23,998 nt of DNA from Bacteroidales bacterium UBA3764 (GCA_002371115.1 DFFY01000044.1:1-23998), one strand, 5' to 3'; shown: positions 1 through 7,933, numbered from the stretch's first letter. Numbers and translations: made by a program. The notes: generated by a model from the letters alone, not told the origin.

Positions 1-235
1 GCTCCAGGTAGCCCACGCTGTAGCCGGGCGCCCATACCACCTCGCCTTTGTAGGATTTCTCCACCCCGGCGATGATTTTCAGGAGGGTGGACTTACCGGA
101 ACCGTTGAGGCCGATAATGCCAATCTTGGCTCCGTAGAAGAAGCCCAGGTAAATGTCTTTGAGGATGACTCGGTTGTTGTGGGGGAGGATTTTGCTCACC
201 CCGTTCATGGAAAAGATGATTTTTTCGTCGGCCAT
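1..235 (-). CDS. ettA: Energy-dependent translational throttle protein EttA (ABC-F ATPase), N-terminal part only
   Basis: The 78 visible residues are the start of an ABC-F family ATPase; the rest lies beyond the left edge. The protein opens MADEKIIFSMNGVSK and carries a Walker A motif, GLNGSGKST, near residues 42-50, followed by LLKIIAG and the segment GEVVWAPGYSVGYLE. That opening and the spacing match EttA, a soluble protein that binds the ribosomal E site and gates the first peptide bonds according to the ATP/ADP ratio. It has no transmembrane partner. The start ATG is 33 bases downstream of the preA-like stop, so the two may be co-transcribed. A TATCTTGC sequence in the spacer could be a weak promoter of its own. 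Another ABC-F paralogue (Uup type) is the main alternative. Confidence 0.85.
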   Translation of the reverse strand, partial: MADEKIIFSMNGVSKILPHNNRVILKDIYLGFFYGAKIGIIGLNGSGKSTLLKIIAGVEKSYKGEVVWAPGYSVGYLE

Positions 236-268
236 GGTTTTCGCTTTTGTGCAAGATAGTTTTAGTAA

Positions 269-1714
269 TCACGCGCGTTTGGGCACGCGCTTGGAGGAGG
301 AGATGGCGCCCACGGGGCAGACGATGCGGCAAAGGTGACAGCCCACGCACTTGGGGCCGATGAACCGGGGCTTACGCGTTCCCGCGTCAAAGACCAGGGC
401 CTGGTGGCCGCCGTCGGCACAGGAGATGGTGCAGCGGCCGCAACCGATGCACTTGCCGGTGTCAAATTTGGGATAGACCACCGTGTCCCGGTCCAGGTTG
501 GACGGAAGCCGGAACTGCGGCAGACGCTCGCCCACCAGATCCGACAGTTTTTCCACGCCCCGCACGGCCATGTAATGCTTGAGACCGGCCGTGAGGTCCT
601 CGATAATCCGATAGCCGTACTGCATCACGGCCGTACACACCTGCACGTTCCGGCAGCCAAGCTGAATGAACTCCAGGGCGTCGATCCAGGTCTCGATGCC
701 GCCCACGCCGCTGTATTGCACCTTTTGCATCAGGGGGTGCAGCGCCATGGACAGGATATGGCGCAGGGCGATGGGCTTCACGGCCCTGCCGGAATAGCCG
801 GAGCCCGTCTGGCTGCCGTTCACCTCCGAGCCATCACCCATGGTAACGCTCTTGATGGTATTGATGGCCGATATGGCGTCGGCACCAGCAAAACAGGCGG
901 CCGTGCCAATGTCCGAAATATGGGTGATGTTGGGCGTCATCTTGGGAATGACGGGAATGCGGACGCTGCGCTTGACGGCGGCCGTGAAGAAAATCACGAG
1001 CTCGGGGTCCTGTCCCACGTCGCTGCCCATGCCGGCCTGCCGCATCTGCGGGCAGGAGAAATTGAGTTCCACGGCGTCGCAGCCGGCCTCCTCCGCCCGC
1101 TTGGCAAGCGCTACCCACTCCTTTTCTTCCCGCCCCATGATGGAGGCAACCACCACCTTGGAAGGGAAGTCCTTCTTCAGGCGGCGCAGAATCTCAAAGT
1201 CCTCGTCCACGGGGTTCTCGCTGAGCTGCTCCATGTTGCGGAAGCCGAAGAAGTCTCCGTGCGCTCCGTTCACATGGACGGCATCGAAACGGGGCGATAC
1301 TTCCTTGATTTCCTGAAGGCAGATGGTTTTGTAGAACACACCCGCCCAACCTGCCTGGAAGGCCCGTGCCACCATCTCATAATTGGTGCACACGGCCGAC
1401 GAGGCCAGAAAGAAAGGATTCTCGCAGTGGATGCCGCAGAAGTCAATCGCCAGGCTGGGAAGGGGCCCGGAAGGCACCTCCGGAAGCGCCTTTACCAGTT
1501 CACGGATACGGATGGGAAAGTCATAATGGATACAAGCCTTCTCCGCTGCAACGAGTTCCTCCTCCGAGCAATCCTTTACCCATTGGCGTGCAAGGGCTTG
1601 GTTACCAAATCGGACGGAGCGGACGGTCCTTGCAGGATCTCCGTTCTTACAGGCCCTGCTGCAGGGGGCATCGGCGCACAAAAGGCAGCGGGCGGCTTCT
1701 TCCTGAATGTTCAT
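269..1714 (-). CDS. preA: NAD-dependent dihydropyrimidine dehydrogenase subunit PreA-like iron-sulfur flavoprotein with an extra N-terminal Cys cluster
   Basis: Predicted 481 residues. The centre is a dihydroorotate dehydrogenase-like FMN barrel (about residues 85-390) with the segment ELNFSCPQM, which contains the cysteine expected as general acid in dihydropyrimidine dehydrogenase. The C-terminus has two 4Fe-4S motifs, CIGCGRCTISC and CVGCHLCRIVC. Known PreA reduces uracil and thymine to 5,6-dihydro forms together with the FAD/NADH subunit PreT. The N-terminus here carries CLLCADAPCSRAC at residues 10-22 plus two later cysteines. This resembles the Fe-S domain normally found at the start of PreT or GltD. 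No preT is visible next door. I chose the start at 1714 because a good promoter (1736-1767) lies inside the longer open frame, which excludes upstream starts. The ATG at 1717 is equally possible. Substrate not proven. Confidence 0.8.
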   Translation of the reverse strand: MNIQEEAARCLLCADAPCSRACKNGDPARTVRSVRFGNQALARQWVKDCSEEELVAAEKACIHYDFPIRIRELVKALPEVPSGPLPSLAIDFCGIHCENPFFLASSAVCTNYEMVARAFQAGWAGVFYKTICLQEIKEVSPRFDAVHVNGAHGDFFGFRNMEQLSENPVDEDFEILRRLKKDFPSKVVVASIMGREEKEWVALAKRAEEAGCDAVELNFSCPQMRQAGMGSDVGQDPELVIFFTAAVKRSVRIPVIPKMTPNITHISDIGTAACFAGADAISAINTIKSVTMGDGSEVNGSQTGSGYSGRAVKPIALRHILSMALHPLMQKVQYSGVGGIETWIDALEFIQLGCRNVQVCTAVMQYGYRIIEDLTAGLKHYMAVRGVEKLSDLVGERLPQFRLPSNLDRDTVVYPKFDTGKCIGCGRCTISCADGGHQALVFDAGTRKPRFIGPKCVGCHLCRIVCPVGAISSSKRVPKRA

Positions 1715-1735
1715 CATACAATGCGGTTTATTCGA

Positions 1736-1767
1736 CCAAGGTAGGGATTTTTTGATGAATTTGCAAA
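1736..1767 (-). promoter_or_regulatory. Bacteroidetes-type promoter for the preA-like gene
   Basis: Reading the minus strand, TTTG (1764-1767) is followed after 20 bases by TACCTTGG (1736-1743), one base from the TAnnTTTG consensus. The predicted start of transcription is around 1730, giving a leader of about 15 bases. The promoter sits just after the aldehyde dehydrogenase stop codon, so the gene can be expressed separately from the two upstream genes. Confidence 0.65.
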
Positions 1768-1770
1768 TGC

Positions 1771-3159
1771 CTAATGCAGCAGCATCCACTTCACCAGCTT
1801 GAACATCCCGTACGGCATGTAACGGAATTTCAGGTCTATCCAGGTGGGTGTCTTCACCACGCTGCGCTCATGGCTGAAAGCCAGGAAACTGCGCTCCGAG
1901 TGGTAGCTGCCCATGCCGGAATTGCCCACGCCGCCAAAGGGAATGTTGCTGTTGGCAATGTGCATGATGGTGTCGTTGATGCAGGCGCCGCCGGAAGTGG
2001 TCCTGCCGATGATATCCCAGCCATCGGCCCCCTTGCCGAAATAATAGAAGGCCAGGGGTTTCTCGCGGCGGTTCACAAAGTCCGCCACCGCCTGCCGGTC
2101 CTTGAAGGTGAGGATGGGGAAGATGGGGCCGAAAATCTCCTCCTGCATCACGGGAGCATCCGGCGAAACGCCTTCCAGCAGGGTGGGCTCTATCCACAGC
2201 TTTTCCTTGTTGTAATGGCCTCCGGCAACGATTTTTCCGTCTTTCAGGTAGCCGGTGAGCCGGTCGAAGGCGCTGTCTTTCACAATGTGCACAAAGAGCC
2301 GGGACTGCTCCGTTCCGTCCGGGTACAGGCCGGCGAGCTCCCGCTTGAAGGCATCGACAAAAGCGTCTTTGATATCCTCATGCAGGAACAGGTAATCCGG
2401 GGCGATGCAGGTTTGCCCGCTGTTGAGGCATTTGCCCCAGGCGATGCGCCGGGCGGCCAGGGTGAGGTCGGCGTCCTTGTCCACGATGCAAGGGCTCTTG
2501 CCGCCCAGCTCCAGCACCATCGGCGTTAAATACTGCGCCTGCGCGGCCATGGCAATCTTGCCTAAGGACGGGCTGCCGGTGAGGAACACCAGGTCGTAGC
2601 GGTGCTTGAACAGTTCGCCGTTCACTACGCGATTGCCCTGCACCACAGCCACGTACTCCTCCGGGAAGGTGTCGGCAATGAATTCTTCAATGACCTTGGA
2701 GACTTCCGGAACGTAGGGCGAGGGCTTTAAAATGGCCGTACAGCCAGCCGAGATGGCGCCTACGAGCGGGTTCAGGAGAAGCTGTACGGGATAGTTCCAG
2801 GGACTGACGATGAGCGTGCAGCCCAGCGGTTCGCGCACGATGTAGCTGGAGGACGGCATGCCGGTGAGGGGCGTGGGACGACGCTTGCGACGGGCCCATT
2901 TGTCCACTTTGCGGATGGCCTCCGAAATCTCCCCGTACACCAGGCCGATTTCTGTCATGAAAGCTTCCTCGTAACTCTTGTGCAAATTGGCCCACAGGGC
3001 GTCGCAGAGCGGTTTTTCCCACTTCTGCAGGCCGGCCTTGAAGGCTTTTAACTCCTGCTTGCGCCAGGCCACGTCGCGGGTGACGCCCGTGGCATAGAAC
3101 GCCCGCTGCTTTTCCACCAGTTCCTGAATTCTTGCTGCGCTTGTATTTTCCAGTGCCAT
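1771..3159 (-). CDS. NAD(P)-dependent aldehyde dehydrogenase (class 3-like, membrane-type family)
   Basis: Predicted 462 residues, normal for class 3-like aldehyde dehydrogenases, which oxidise aldehydes to carboxylic acids with NAD(P)+. Visible family marks are SPWNYP (119-124, with the oxyanion Asn), the nucleotide-binding stretch FLTGSPSLG (192-200), LELGGKSP (216-223, general base Glu217) and NSGQTC (246-251, nucleophile Cys251). A C-terminal NIPFGGVGNSGMG segment is also typical. The start at 3159 is preferred because it follows a GGAGG sequence and lies one base after the stop of the upstream dehydrogenase, which suggests translational coupling. Pairing with a short-chain dehydrogenase suggests successive alcohol and aldehyde oxidation of a lipid-like or retinoid-like substrate. 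That is inference; the true substrate cannot be read from the sequence. Confidence 0.9.
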   Translation of the reverse strand: MALENTSAARIQELVEKQRAFYATGVTRDVAWRKQELKAFKAGLQKWEKPLCDALWANLHKSYEEAFMTEIGLVYGEISEAIRKVDKWARRKRRPTPLTGMPSSSYIVREPLGCTLIVSPWNYPVQLLLNPLVGAISAGCTAILKPSPYVPEVSKVIEEFIADTFPEEYVAVVQGNRVVNGELFKHRYDLVFLTGSPSLGKIAMAAQAQYLTPMVLELGGKSPCIVDKDADLTLAARRIAWGKCLNSGQTCIAPDYLFLHEDIKDAFVDAFKRELAGLYPDGTEQSRLFVHIVKDSAFDRLTGYLKDGKIVAGGHYNKEKLWIEPTLLEGVSPDAPVMQEEIFGPIFPILTFKDRQAVADFVNRREKPLAFYYFGKGADGWDIIGRTTSGGACINDTIMHIANSNIPFGGVGNSGMGSYHSERSFLAFSHERSVVKTPTWIDLKFRYMPYGMFKLVKWMLLH

Positions 3160-3160
3160 A

Positions 3161-3967
3161 TTATTTCCTCCTGCCGGTAAAATGATCCATAACTGTATAG
3201 AGCCCGCACACATCGCCAAACAGGAAGTTGAACCAGCTGTGCGGGAAGATGCCTTGCATGAGGCGGATAAAGTGCGACGGGAAGTTGATGCCGCGGTAGC
3301 CCAGATCCAGTTCCACGGCCCGCAGGGCCTTCCGGGCCACCTCCTCCGGCGGCAGAATGCGGAAGAAGGAATGAATGCCGTCGAACATGCCGGTATTGAT
3401 GAAATACGGGGCGATGGTGGTGATTTTCACCGGACTCTTCTCCCGTTCCAGCTCAATGCGCACGCTCTCGCTCCAGCCGATGGCCGCCCACTTGGAGGCA
3501 GCGTACAGCGACATTTTGGGCAGCGCCAGCATGCCGGCCGACGAGGTAATGTTGCAAATGTGCCCCACGCCGCGTTCTTTCATGGGCTTGAGGTAGCGCC
3601 GCGTCACGTACATGGCGCCTTTGGTATTGATGTCCATGGTACGGTCGATGTCCTGGTCCGTCTGCTCGGCAAACGTCTTGTTGTTGGTGATGATGCCCGC
3701 GTTGTTGATAAGGAGGTCCACATCGCCACAGGCGGTCTTGGTTGCGGCAAATGCCGTGTCGATGGACGCGGGATTGGCGATATCGGCCTTGAAGCCTTTG
3801 ATGAAGCCCTTGGCGGAGAGCTCCTGCACGGTGGCGTCTATGGCGGCCTCGTTGATGTCCCATACGATTACCTGGCTGGCGCCCATTTCCAGGCACCGCC
3901 GGGCCATGATTTTCCCAATGCCGGAGCATCCGCCGGTAATGAGAACGGTCTTTCCTTGTATTTTCAT
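3161..3967 (-). CDS. Short-chain dehydrogenase/reductase (classical SDR, retinol-dehydrogenase-like)
   Basis: Predicted 268 residues. The classical SDR pattern is complete: cofactor motif TGGCSGIG at 11-18, an acidic residue after beta-2 (VIVWDIN), NNAG at 88-91, a catalytic Ser near 142, and YAASK with Tyr155 and Lys159. The acidic residue favours NAD(H) over NADP(H). The C-terminal third is hydrophobic and aromatic (segments such as FIRLMQGIFPHSWFNFLFG), as in membrane-associated SDR16C or DHRS-type enzymes. The start at 3967 places the TGGxxxGxG motif at the usual distance from the N-terminus; longer open-frame starts would run into polA. It is the first gene of the minus-strand cluster and is followed after one base by an aldehyde dehydrogenase. 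Substrate unknown. Confidence 0.9.
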   Translation of the reverse strand: MKIQGKTVLITGGCSGIGKIMARRCLEMGASQVIVWDINEAAIDATVQELSAKGFIKGFKADIANPASIDTAFAATKTACGDVDLLINNAGIITNNKTFAEQTDQDIDRTMDINTKGAMYVTRRYLKPMKERGVGHICNITSSAGMLALPKMSLYAASKWAAIGWSESVRIELEREKSPVKITTIAPYFINTGMFDGIHSFFRILPPEEVARKALRAVELDLGYRGINFPSHFIRLMQGIFPHSWFNFLFGDVCGLYTVMDHFTGRRK

Positions 3968-3987
3968 GTGTTCAGGTTTTAGCAGCA

Positions 3988-3995
3988 CAAATTTA
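3988..3995 (-). promoter_or_regulatory. Putative -7 box for the SDR-ALDH pair
   Basis: The minus strand reads TAAATTTG, a full match to TAnnTTTG, 20 bases before the SDR start codon. No clear TTTG lies at the -33 position. It is divergent to the polA promoter in the same 55-bp spacer. Confidence 0.5.
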
Positions 3996-4008
3996 CGAAA
4001 ATAATTCG

Positions 4009-4016
4009 TACCTTTG
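4009..4016 (+). promoter_or_regulatory. -7 box of polA, six bases from the start codon
   Basis: TACCTTTG matches the Bacteroidetes -7 consensus exactly. Only GGAGGCT... separates it from the polA ATG at 4023, so the predicted transcript would begin at or within a few bases of the start codon. The GGAGG at 4016-4020 would then probably not be transcribed. The -33 element is weak. Confidence 0.6.
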
Positions 4017-4022
4017 GAGGCT

Positions 4023-6680
4023 ATGGACAAATTGTTTCTCATCGACGGCCATGCGCTGGTGTTCAAAATGTACTACGCCTTCCTGCGCCGTCCCATGATC
4101 AACTCCAAAGGGGCGGACATGTCCATCCTCTTCGGATTCACCAAGTACCTGCTGGAGCTGCTGGAGCGGGAAAAGCCGTCGCATGTGGCGGTGGCCTTCG
4201 ACCCGCCGGGCGGTACCTTCCGCAACCAGCTGTTTCCGGAATACAAAGGCACGCGCCCCCCTACGCCGCAGCTGGTGATAGAGGCCCTGGAACCGCTCAC
4301 GGAGCTGGTCCGGTCCATGAACATCCCCGTGGTGATGGTGCCCGGCTTTGAGGCGGACGACGTCATCGGCTCCCTGACCGCACAGAACGCATCGGACCGG
4401 CTGAACGTGTACATGGTGACGCCGGACAAGGACTACGGCCAGCTCATTGGCCCGCACAGCTTCCAGTACAAGCCCGGCAAAGGCGGGGCCGATGCGGAAG
4501 TCTGGGGCATCCCCGAGCTCTGCGCCAAGTGGGGCATCTCGGAGCCCGCGCAAGTGATTGACATGCTCTCCATCTGCGGCGATACGGCGGACAACGTGCC
4601 CGGCGTCAATGGCGTGGGAGAAGTGGGCGCCGCCAAGCTTATTGCCAAATACGGCAGCATAGAGAACATTTACGCGCACCTGGGCGAGCTCACCGCCCGC
4701 CAGCAGGCGCAGTTCGAGGAAGCGCGGCCGCACATGGCGCTGTCCAAACAGCTTGTTACCATCAAGACGGACATGGACCTGCCGGTCACCCTGGCCGACA
4801 TGCGCTACACCGGGGAGTTCACCCCGCGCCTGGCGCAGCTGTTCCAGGAGTATGAATTCTCTTCGCTGAAGAAATACCTGAGATCCTTCGTCGCTAACGC
4901 TCCTCAGGATGACAACAACGCTCCTCAGGATGACAACAACGCTCCTCTGGGCAACATTTGTCATTCTGAGCGAAGCGAAGAATCTCTCCTCTCCACGGCC
5001 TTCCGCGAAGCCTCCCTCCCGGAGGTCACCGAAGCCGCCCGCAAGGCCGGGAAACTGGGCCTGGTGCTCACCGGCACGCACATCGTCCTCAGTGCCGGCG
5101 GCCTGGCCGTGCAGGTCTCCCCTGTACAGGCGAAAGGCCTGCTGGAGGATGCGGACATCGACAAGTATGGCGTGGACCTGAAGAAACTGGCGAATGTGCT
5201 GGCGGCGGATGGCCTTGCCCTGGAGGGCCGATGGTGGGACATCCAGCTCATGCACTACGTGCTCAATCCGGAGCGCAGCCATGACCTTAGCGCCCTGGCG
5301 CAGGGCTATTTGGGCATTTCACTGGAGGCGCGCGAGGAAGTGGCGTCCACCGGTTCGCTCTTTGACGATATGCCTCAGGAAGACAACGGCGCCGCCCTGC
5401 GGGAGGCCTCCGTGCTGGTGCCGATAGGCGAAAAGCTGCGCACAGAACTGCCGGAGCTTTACCTGACCATGGAGGAGCCGCTGTCCAAGGTGCTCGCCCA
5501 GATGGAGCGCGACGGCGTAAAGGTGGACATGGGCGTCATTCGGAATTTTGCCGACGGTCTCCGCAAGGAGCTGGCGGAGCGCGAATTGCGCATCCGCGAG
5601 ATGGCTGGTGAGCCGGAGCTCAACATCTCCTCTCCCAAACAGGTGGGAGAGCTCCTTTTCGAGAAACTGAAACTGGACCCCAAGGCCAAGCGCAGCGGCA
5701 GGGGGCAGTTTTCCACGGACGAGGCCACCCTGCTCGCCATCGCGGACCGGCATCCCATCGTGGATGAAATCCTGGAATTCCGGGCCGTGAAAAAGTTGTT
5801 ATCGACCTACATAGAGCCGTTTCCCACCTACGTTTCGCCATTGGACGGACGCGTGCATACTACGTTCAATCAGGCGCTTACGGCTACGGGGCGGCTGTCA
5901 TCGTCCAATCCCAACCTGCAGAACATTCCCATCCGCACCGAGCGCGGAAAAGAGATTCGCAAGGCCTTTGTTCCGGGGACGCCGGACGGGGTGATTGTGA
6001 GTGCGGATTACTCGCAGATTGAGCTGCGCATCATGGCGCATCTTTCCGGCGACGAGCACCTTACGCAGGCGTTCCGGGACGGCGTGGACGTGCATGCGGC
6101 AACGGCGGCCAAGATTTTCGGCATTCCCGTTTCCGAGGTCACGCGGGAGCAGCGCGGCATGGCCAAGACGGCCAACTTCGGCATCATGTACGGCATCTCC
6201 ACCTTCGGGCTGGCGCAACGGCTGCACCTACCCCGGGCGGCGGCCAAAGAGCTTATCGACGGGTATTTTGCCTCCTTCCCCGCCATCCGTTCGTTCATCG
6301 ACGGGAGCATTGCCTTTGCGCGCGAACATGGCTATGTTCAGACGCTTTTCGGGCGGCGGCGGTACCTGCCGGACATCCAGGCGCGGAACGCTACCGTGCG
6401 CTCGCTGGCGGAACGGAATGCGGTGAATGCGCCCATCCAGGGGACATCGGCCGATATCATCAAACTGGCAATGATTGGCGTGGCGGCCCGCATGAAGGAG
6501 CAGGGCCTTAGGAGCAAGATGGTGCTGCAGATTCACGACGAGTTGCTGTTCGACGCCGTGCCCGAGGAAGTTCCGGCGCTCAAGGCGCTGGTGACGGACG
6601 TCATGGAGCACGTAATCACACTGTCGGTCCCGCTTACCGTGGAATGCTCGTCAGGAATCAATTGGTTAGAAGCGCATTAA
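4023..6680 (+). CDS. polA: DNA polymerase I, with degenerate 3'-5' exonuclease domain and an in-frame repeat insertion
   Basis: Predicted 885 residues. Residues 1 to about 285 form the 5' nuclease (metal-site segments GFEADDVIG and TPDKDYGQL, helix-hairpin-helix NGVGEVGAAKL). The polymerase domain fills about 470-885, with motif A SADYSQIELR (Asp662), the O-helix RGMAKTANFGIMYG, and motif C QIHDELLFD (Asp839). The middle domain has the general outline of the proofreading exonuclease but lacks its catalytic acids: no DTET-type motif follows the linker, and the usual YxxxD motif is replaced by ALREASVLV. Residues about 287-322 come from repeat DNA (two 21-base units and a TGTCATTCTGAGCGAAGCGA-type repeat). 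PolA removes RNA primers and fills repair gaps; this one should lack proofreading. The start at 4023 gives the family N-terminus MDKLFLIDGHAL. Confidence 0.95.
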   Translation: MDKLFLIDGHALVFKMYYAFLRRPMINSKGADMSILFGFTKYLLELLEREKPSHVAVAFDPPGGTFRNQLFPEYKGTRPPTPQLVIEALEPLTELVRSMNIPVVMVPGFEADDVIGSLTAQNASDRLNVYMVTPDKDYGQLIGPHSFQYKPGKGGADAEVWGIPELCAKWGISEPAQVIDMLSICGDTADNVPGVNGVGEVGAAKLIAKYGSIENIYAHLGELTARQQAQFEEARPHMALSKQLVTIKTDMDLPVTLADMRYTGEFTPRLAQLFQEYEFSSLKKYLRSFVANAPQDDNNAPQDDNNAPLGNICHSERSEESLLSTAFREASLPEVTEAARKAGKLGLVLTGTHIVLSAGGLAVQVSPVQAKGLLEDADIDKYGVDLKKLANVLAADGLALEGRWWDIQLMHYVLNPERSHDLSALAQGYLGISLEAREEVASTGSLFDDMPQEDNGAALREASVLVPIGEKLRTELPELYLTMEEPLSKVLAQMERDGVKVDMGVIRNFADGLRKELAERELRIREMAGEPELNISSPKQVGELLFEKLKLDPKAKRSGRGQFSTDEATLLAIADRHPIVDEILEFRAVKKLLSTYIEPFPTYVSPLDGRVHTTFNQALTATGRLSSSNPNLQNIPIRTERGKEIRKAFVPGTPDGVIVSADYSQIELRIMAHLSGDEHLTQAFRDGVDVHAATAAKIFGIPVSEVTREQRGMAKTANFGIMYGISTFGLAQRLHLPRAAAKELIDGYFASFPAIRSFIDGSIAFAREHGYVQTLFGRRRYLPDIQARNATVRSLAERNAVNAPIQGTSADIIKLAMIGVAARMKEQGLRSKMVLQIHDELLFDAVPEEVPALKALVTDVMEHVITLSVPLTVECSSGINWLEAH
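4880..4986. repeat. Inverted pair of dispersed repeats with 21-bp tandem units, inside polA
   Basis: A forward arm (4880-4914, GAGATCCTTCG...CTCAGGATGACA) faces a reverse arm (4959-4986, TGTCATTCTGAG...GAATCTC), so the two can form a long imperfect hairpin. Between them a 21-base unit is repeated (4899-4919 and 4920-4940) with a third partial copy from 4941. The reading frame stays open throughout and gives APQDDNN twice, then a HSERSEES peptide. Confidence 0.85.
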
Positions 6681-6713
6681 CCTGTCATTTCGAGCGAAGT
6701 CGAGAAATCTCAT
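6681..6713. repeat. Dispersed repeat filling the polA-sigma factor spacer
   Basis: The sequence from just after the polA stop to three bases before the sigma factor ATG is one copy of the repeat (core TGTCATTTCGAGCGAAGTCG, then AGAAATCTC). The 36-base spacer is therefore almost entirely repeat, and any ribosome binding signal of the downstream gene must lie in it. Confidence 0.8.
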
Positions 6714-6716
6714 ACC

Positions 6717-7289
6717 ATGCAAGATAACGAAAAAGACATCATCGAGCGGGCCATTGCCGGCGACCAGATGGCCTACCGCATGCTCTACCAGATTCACGAG
6801 CGGGCGGTCCGCGGACGCGTGAGCGGCTATTTCCAGTGGAAGGCCGATGTAGATGACGTAGTCACCGAGAGCTTCCAGAAGGCATTTCAGGCCCTCCGGA
6901 GCTTCGATGCATCCCGCGAGTTCCGGCCGTGGCTGCTGACCATTGCCACCCGGACGGCACTGGACCATTTATCGACCATCCAACGGGAGGACGAGAAGAA
7001 GGAAGGCATCCTGCACAAGGCGTCTTCCGAAGGGTCGGAGGGGGCCCAGCTCACGGACTATACGCCGGAAGAAGAGATTATCAACGACGAGCTGCACCAG
7101 CGGCTGATGGGCTACATAGACGAGCTGCCGTCGCTGTATAAAGACGTGATGATCAAGTACATGATTGAGGAGCTGGAGTACGAGGAGATTGCCAAGGAAC
7201 TCGACTTAGAGCTGAACACCGTGCGCACACGCATCCGCCGCGGGAAGCAGCACCTGTCGCAAATGATGTTACGGGGGGAAGTGGAATGA
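6717..7289 (+). CDS. ECF-type RNA polymerase sigma factor (sigma-70 family)
   Basis: Predicted 190 residues, the usual size of an extracytoplasmic-function sigma factor. Region 2 is visible as DVDDVVTESFQKAFQAL...FRPWLLTIATRTALDHL (about residues 43-82), which binds core polymerase and the -10 element. Region 4 is YKDVMIKYMIEELEYEEIA...NTVRTRIRRGKQHL (about 140-186), a helix-turn-helix for the -35 element. The linker contains acidic stretches. No anti-sigma factor is adjacent: the next gene is rsmG, whose ATG overlaps the TGA by four bases. The lack of an anti-sigma partner and the housekeeping setting suggest it may act differently from membrane-stress ECF factors, but its regulon cannot be read here. 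The start follows directly after a dispersed repeat, with no clear Shine-Dalgarno sequence. Confidence 0.85.
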   Translation: MQDNEKDIIERAIAGDQMAYRMLYQIHERAVRGRVSGYFQWKADVDDVVTESFQKAFQALRSFDASREFRPWLLTIATRTALDHLSTIQREDEKKEGILHKASSEGSEGAQLTDYTPEEEIINDELHQRLMGYIDELPSLYKDVMIKYMIEELEYEEIAKELDLELNTVRTRIRRGKQHLSQMMLRGEVE

Positions 7290-7933
7290 ACTGGAAAAGT
7301 ATGTTGGAGGCCGATTTTTCTTTATCGGCCCTGCAGATGGAGCGCTTTGAGGCGCTGGACGCGCTGTACCGGGAATGGAACGCGCAGATTAACGTGATTT
7401 CGCGGAAGGACATTGACGCGCTGTATGAGCACCATGTGCTGCATTCGCTCGCTATTGCGCGGTATTTGCAGACGGTGCCGGAGCTGTGGGAAAAGTTTGC
7501 TTCCGCTGCGGTGCTGGACCTGGGGACCGGAGGCGGTTTTCCGGGGATTCCGCTGGCCATTCTGTTTGAGGGGGCGCAGTTTACGCTGTGCGACTCCGTG
7601 GGGAAGAAAACCATTGTGGCGCAGGCGGTCAGCTCCGCGCTGGGGCTGCCCAACGTGCAGGTGGTGAATGCGCGGGCTGAAACGTTGCCATCGGCCTTTG
7701 ACTTTGTAGTGTCCCGGGCCGTGGCGGCCCTGCCGGACTTTTTCCCCTGGGTGAAAGGCAAGTACTCGCAGGGGATTCTGTACCTGAAAGGCGGCGACGT
7801 GAACGAGGAGATTGCCGCCGTGATGGCCCGGCACAAGCTTCCCCGCGGCTCCGTGCACACCTGGCCCGTATCTTCCTGGCTCCACGATGCGTGGTATGAG
7901 GGGAAGCTGGTGGTACATATTGAAAATCTCTAA
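7286..7933 (+). CDS. rsmG: 16S rRNA (guanine-527-N7)-methyltransferase RsmG (GidB)
   Basis: Predicted 215 residues, the usual RsmG length. The SAM-binding motif VLDLGTGGGFPGIPLAI lies near residues 76-92. The upstream helix pattern WNAQINVISRKDIDALYEHHVLHSL is characteristic of the family, as is SRAVAALP near 144. The enzyme methylates N7 of G527 in 16S rRNA using S-adenosylmethionine in the cytoplasm; loss in other bacteria gives low-level streptomycin resistance. It overlaps the sigma factor gene by four bases (ATGA), so the two are almost certainly translated from one message. rpmH follows after its own promoter. Confidence 0.95.
   Translation: MNWKSMLEADFSLSALQMERFEALDALYREWNAQINVISRKDIDALYEHHVLHSLAIARYLQTVPELWEKFASAAVLDLGTGGGFPGIPLAILFEGAQFTLCDSVGKKTIVAQAVSSALGLPNVQVVNARAETLPSAFDFVVSRAVAALPDFFPWVKGKYSQGILYLKGGDVNEEIAAVMARHKLPRGSVHTWPVSSWLHDAWYEGKLVVHIENL

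Noticed and set aside
335..1744. Long open frame (469 codons) on the plus strand opposite the preA-like gene
   Set aside because: It is the mirror of a clearly conserved gene with Fe-S and FMN motifs; the translated sequence is rich in His, Gly and Arg without domain structure, as expected of a shadow frame in GC-rich DNA.
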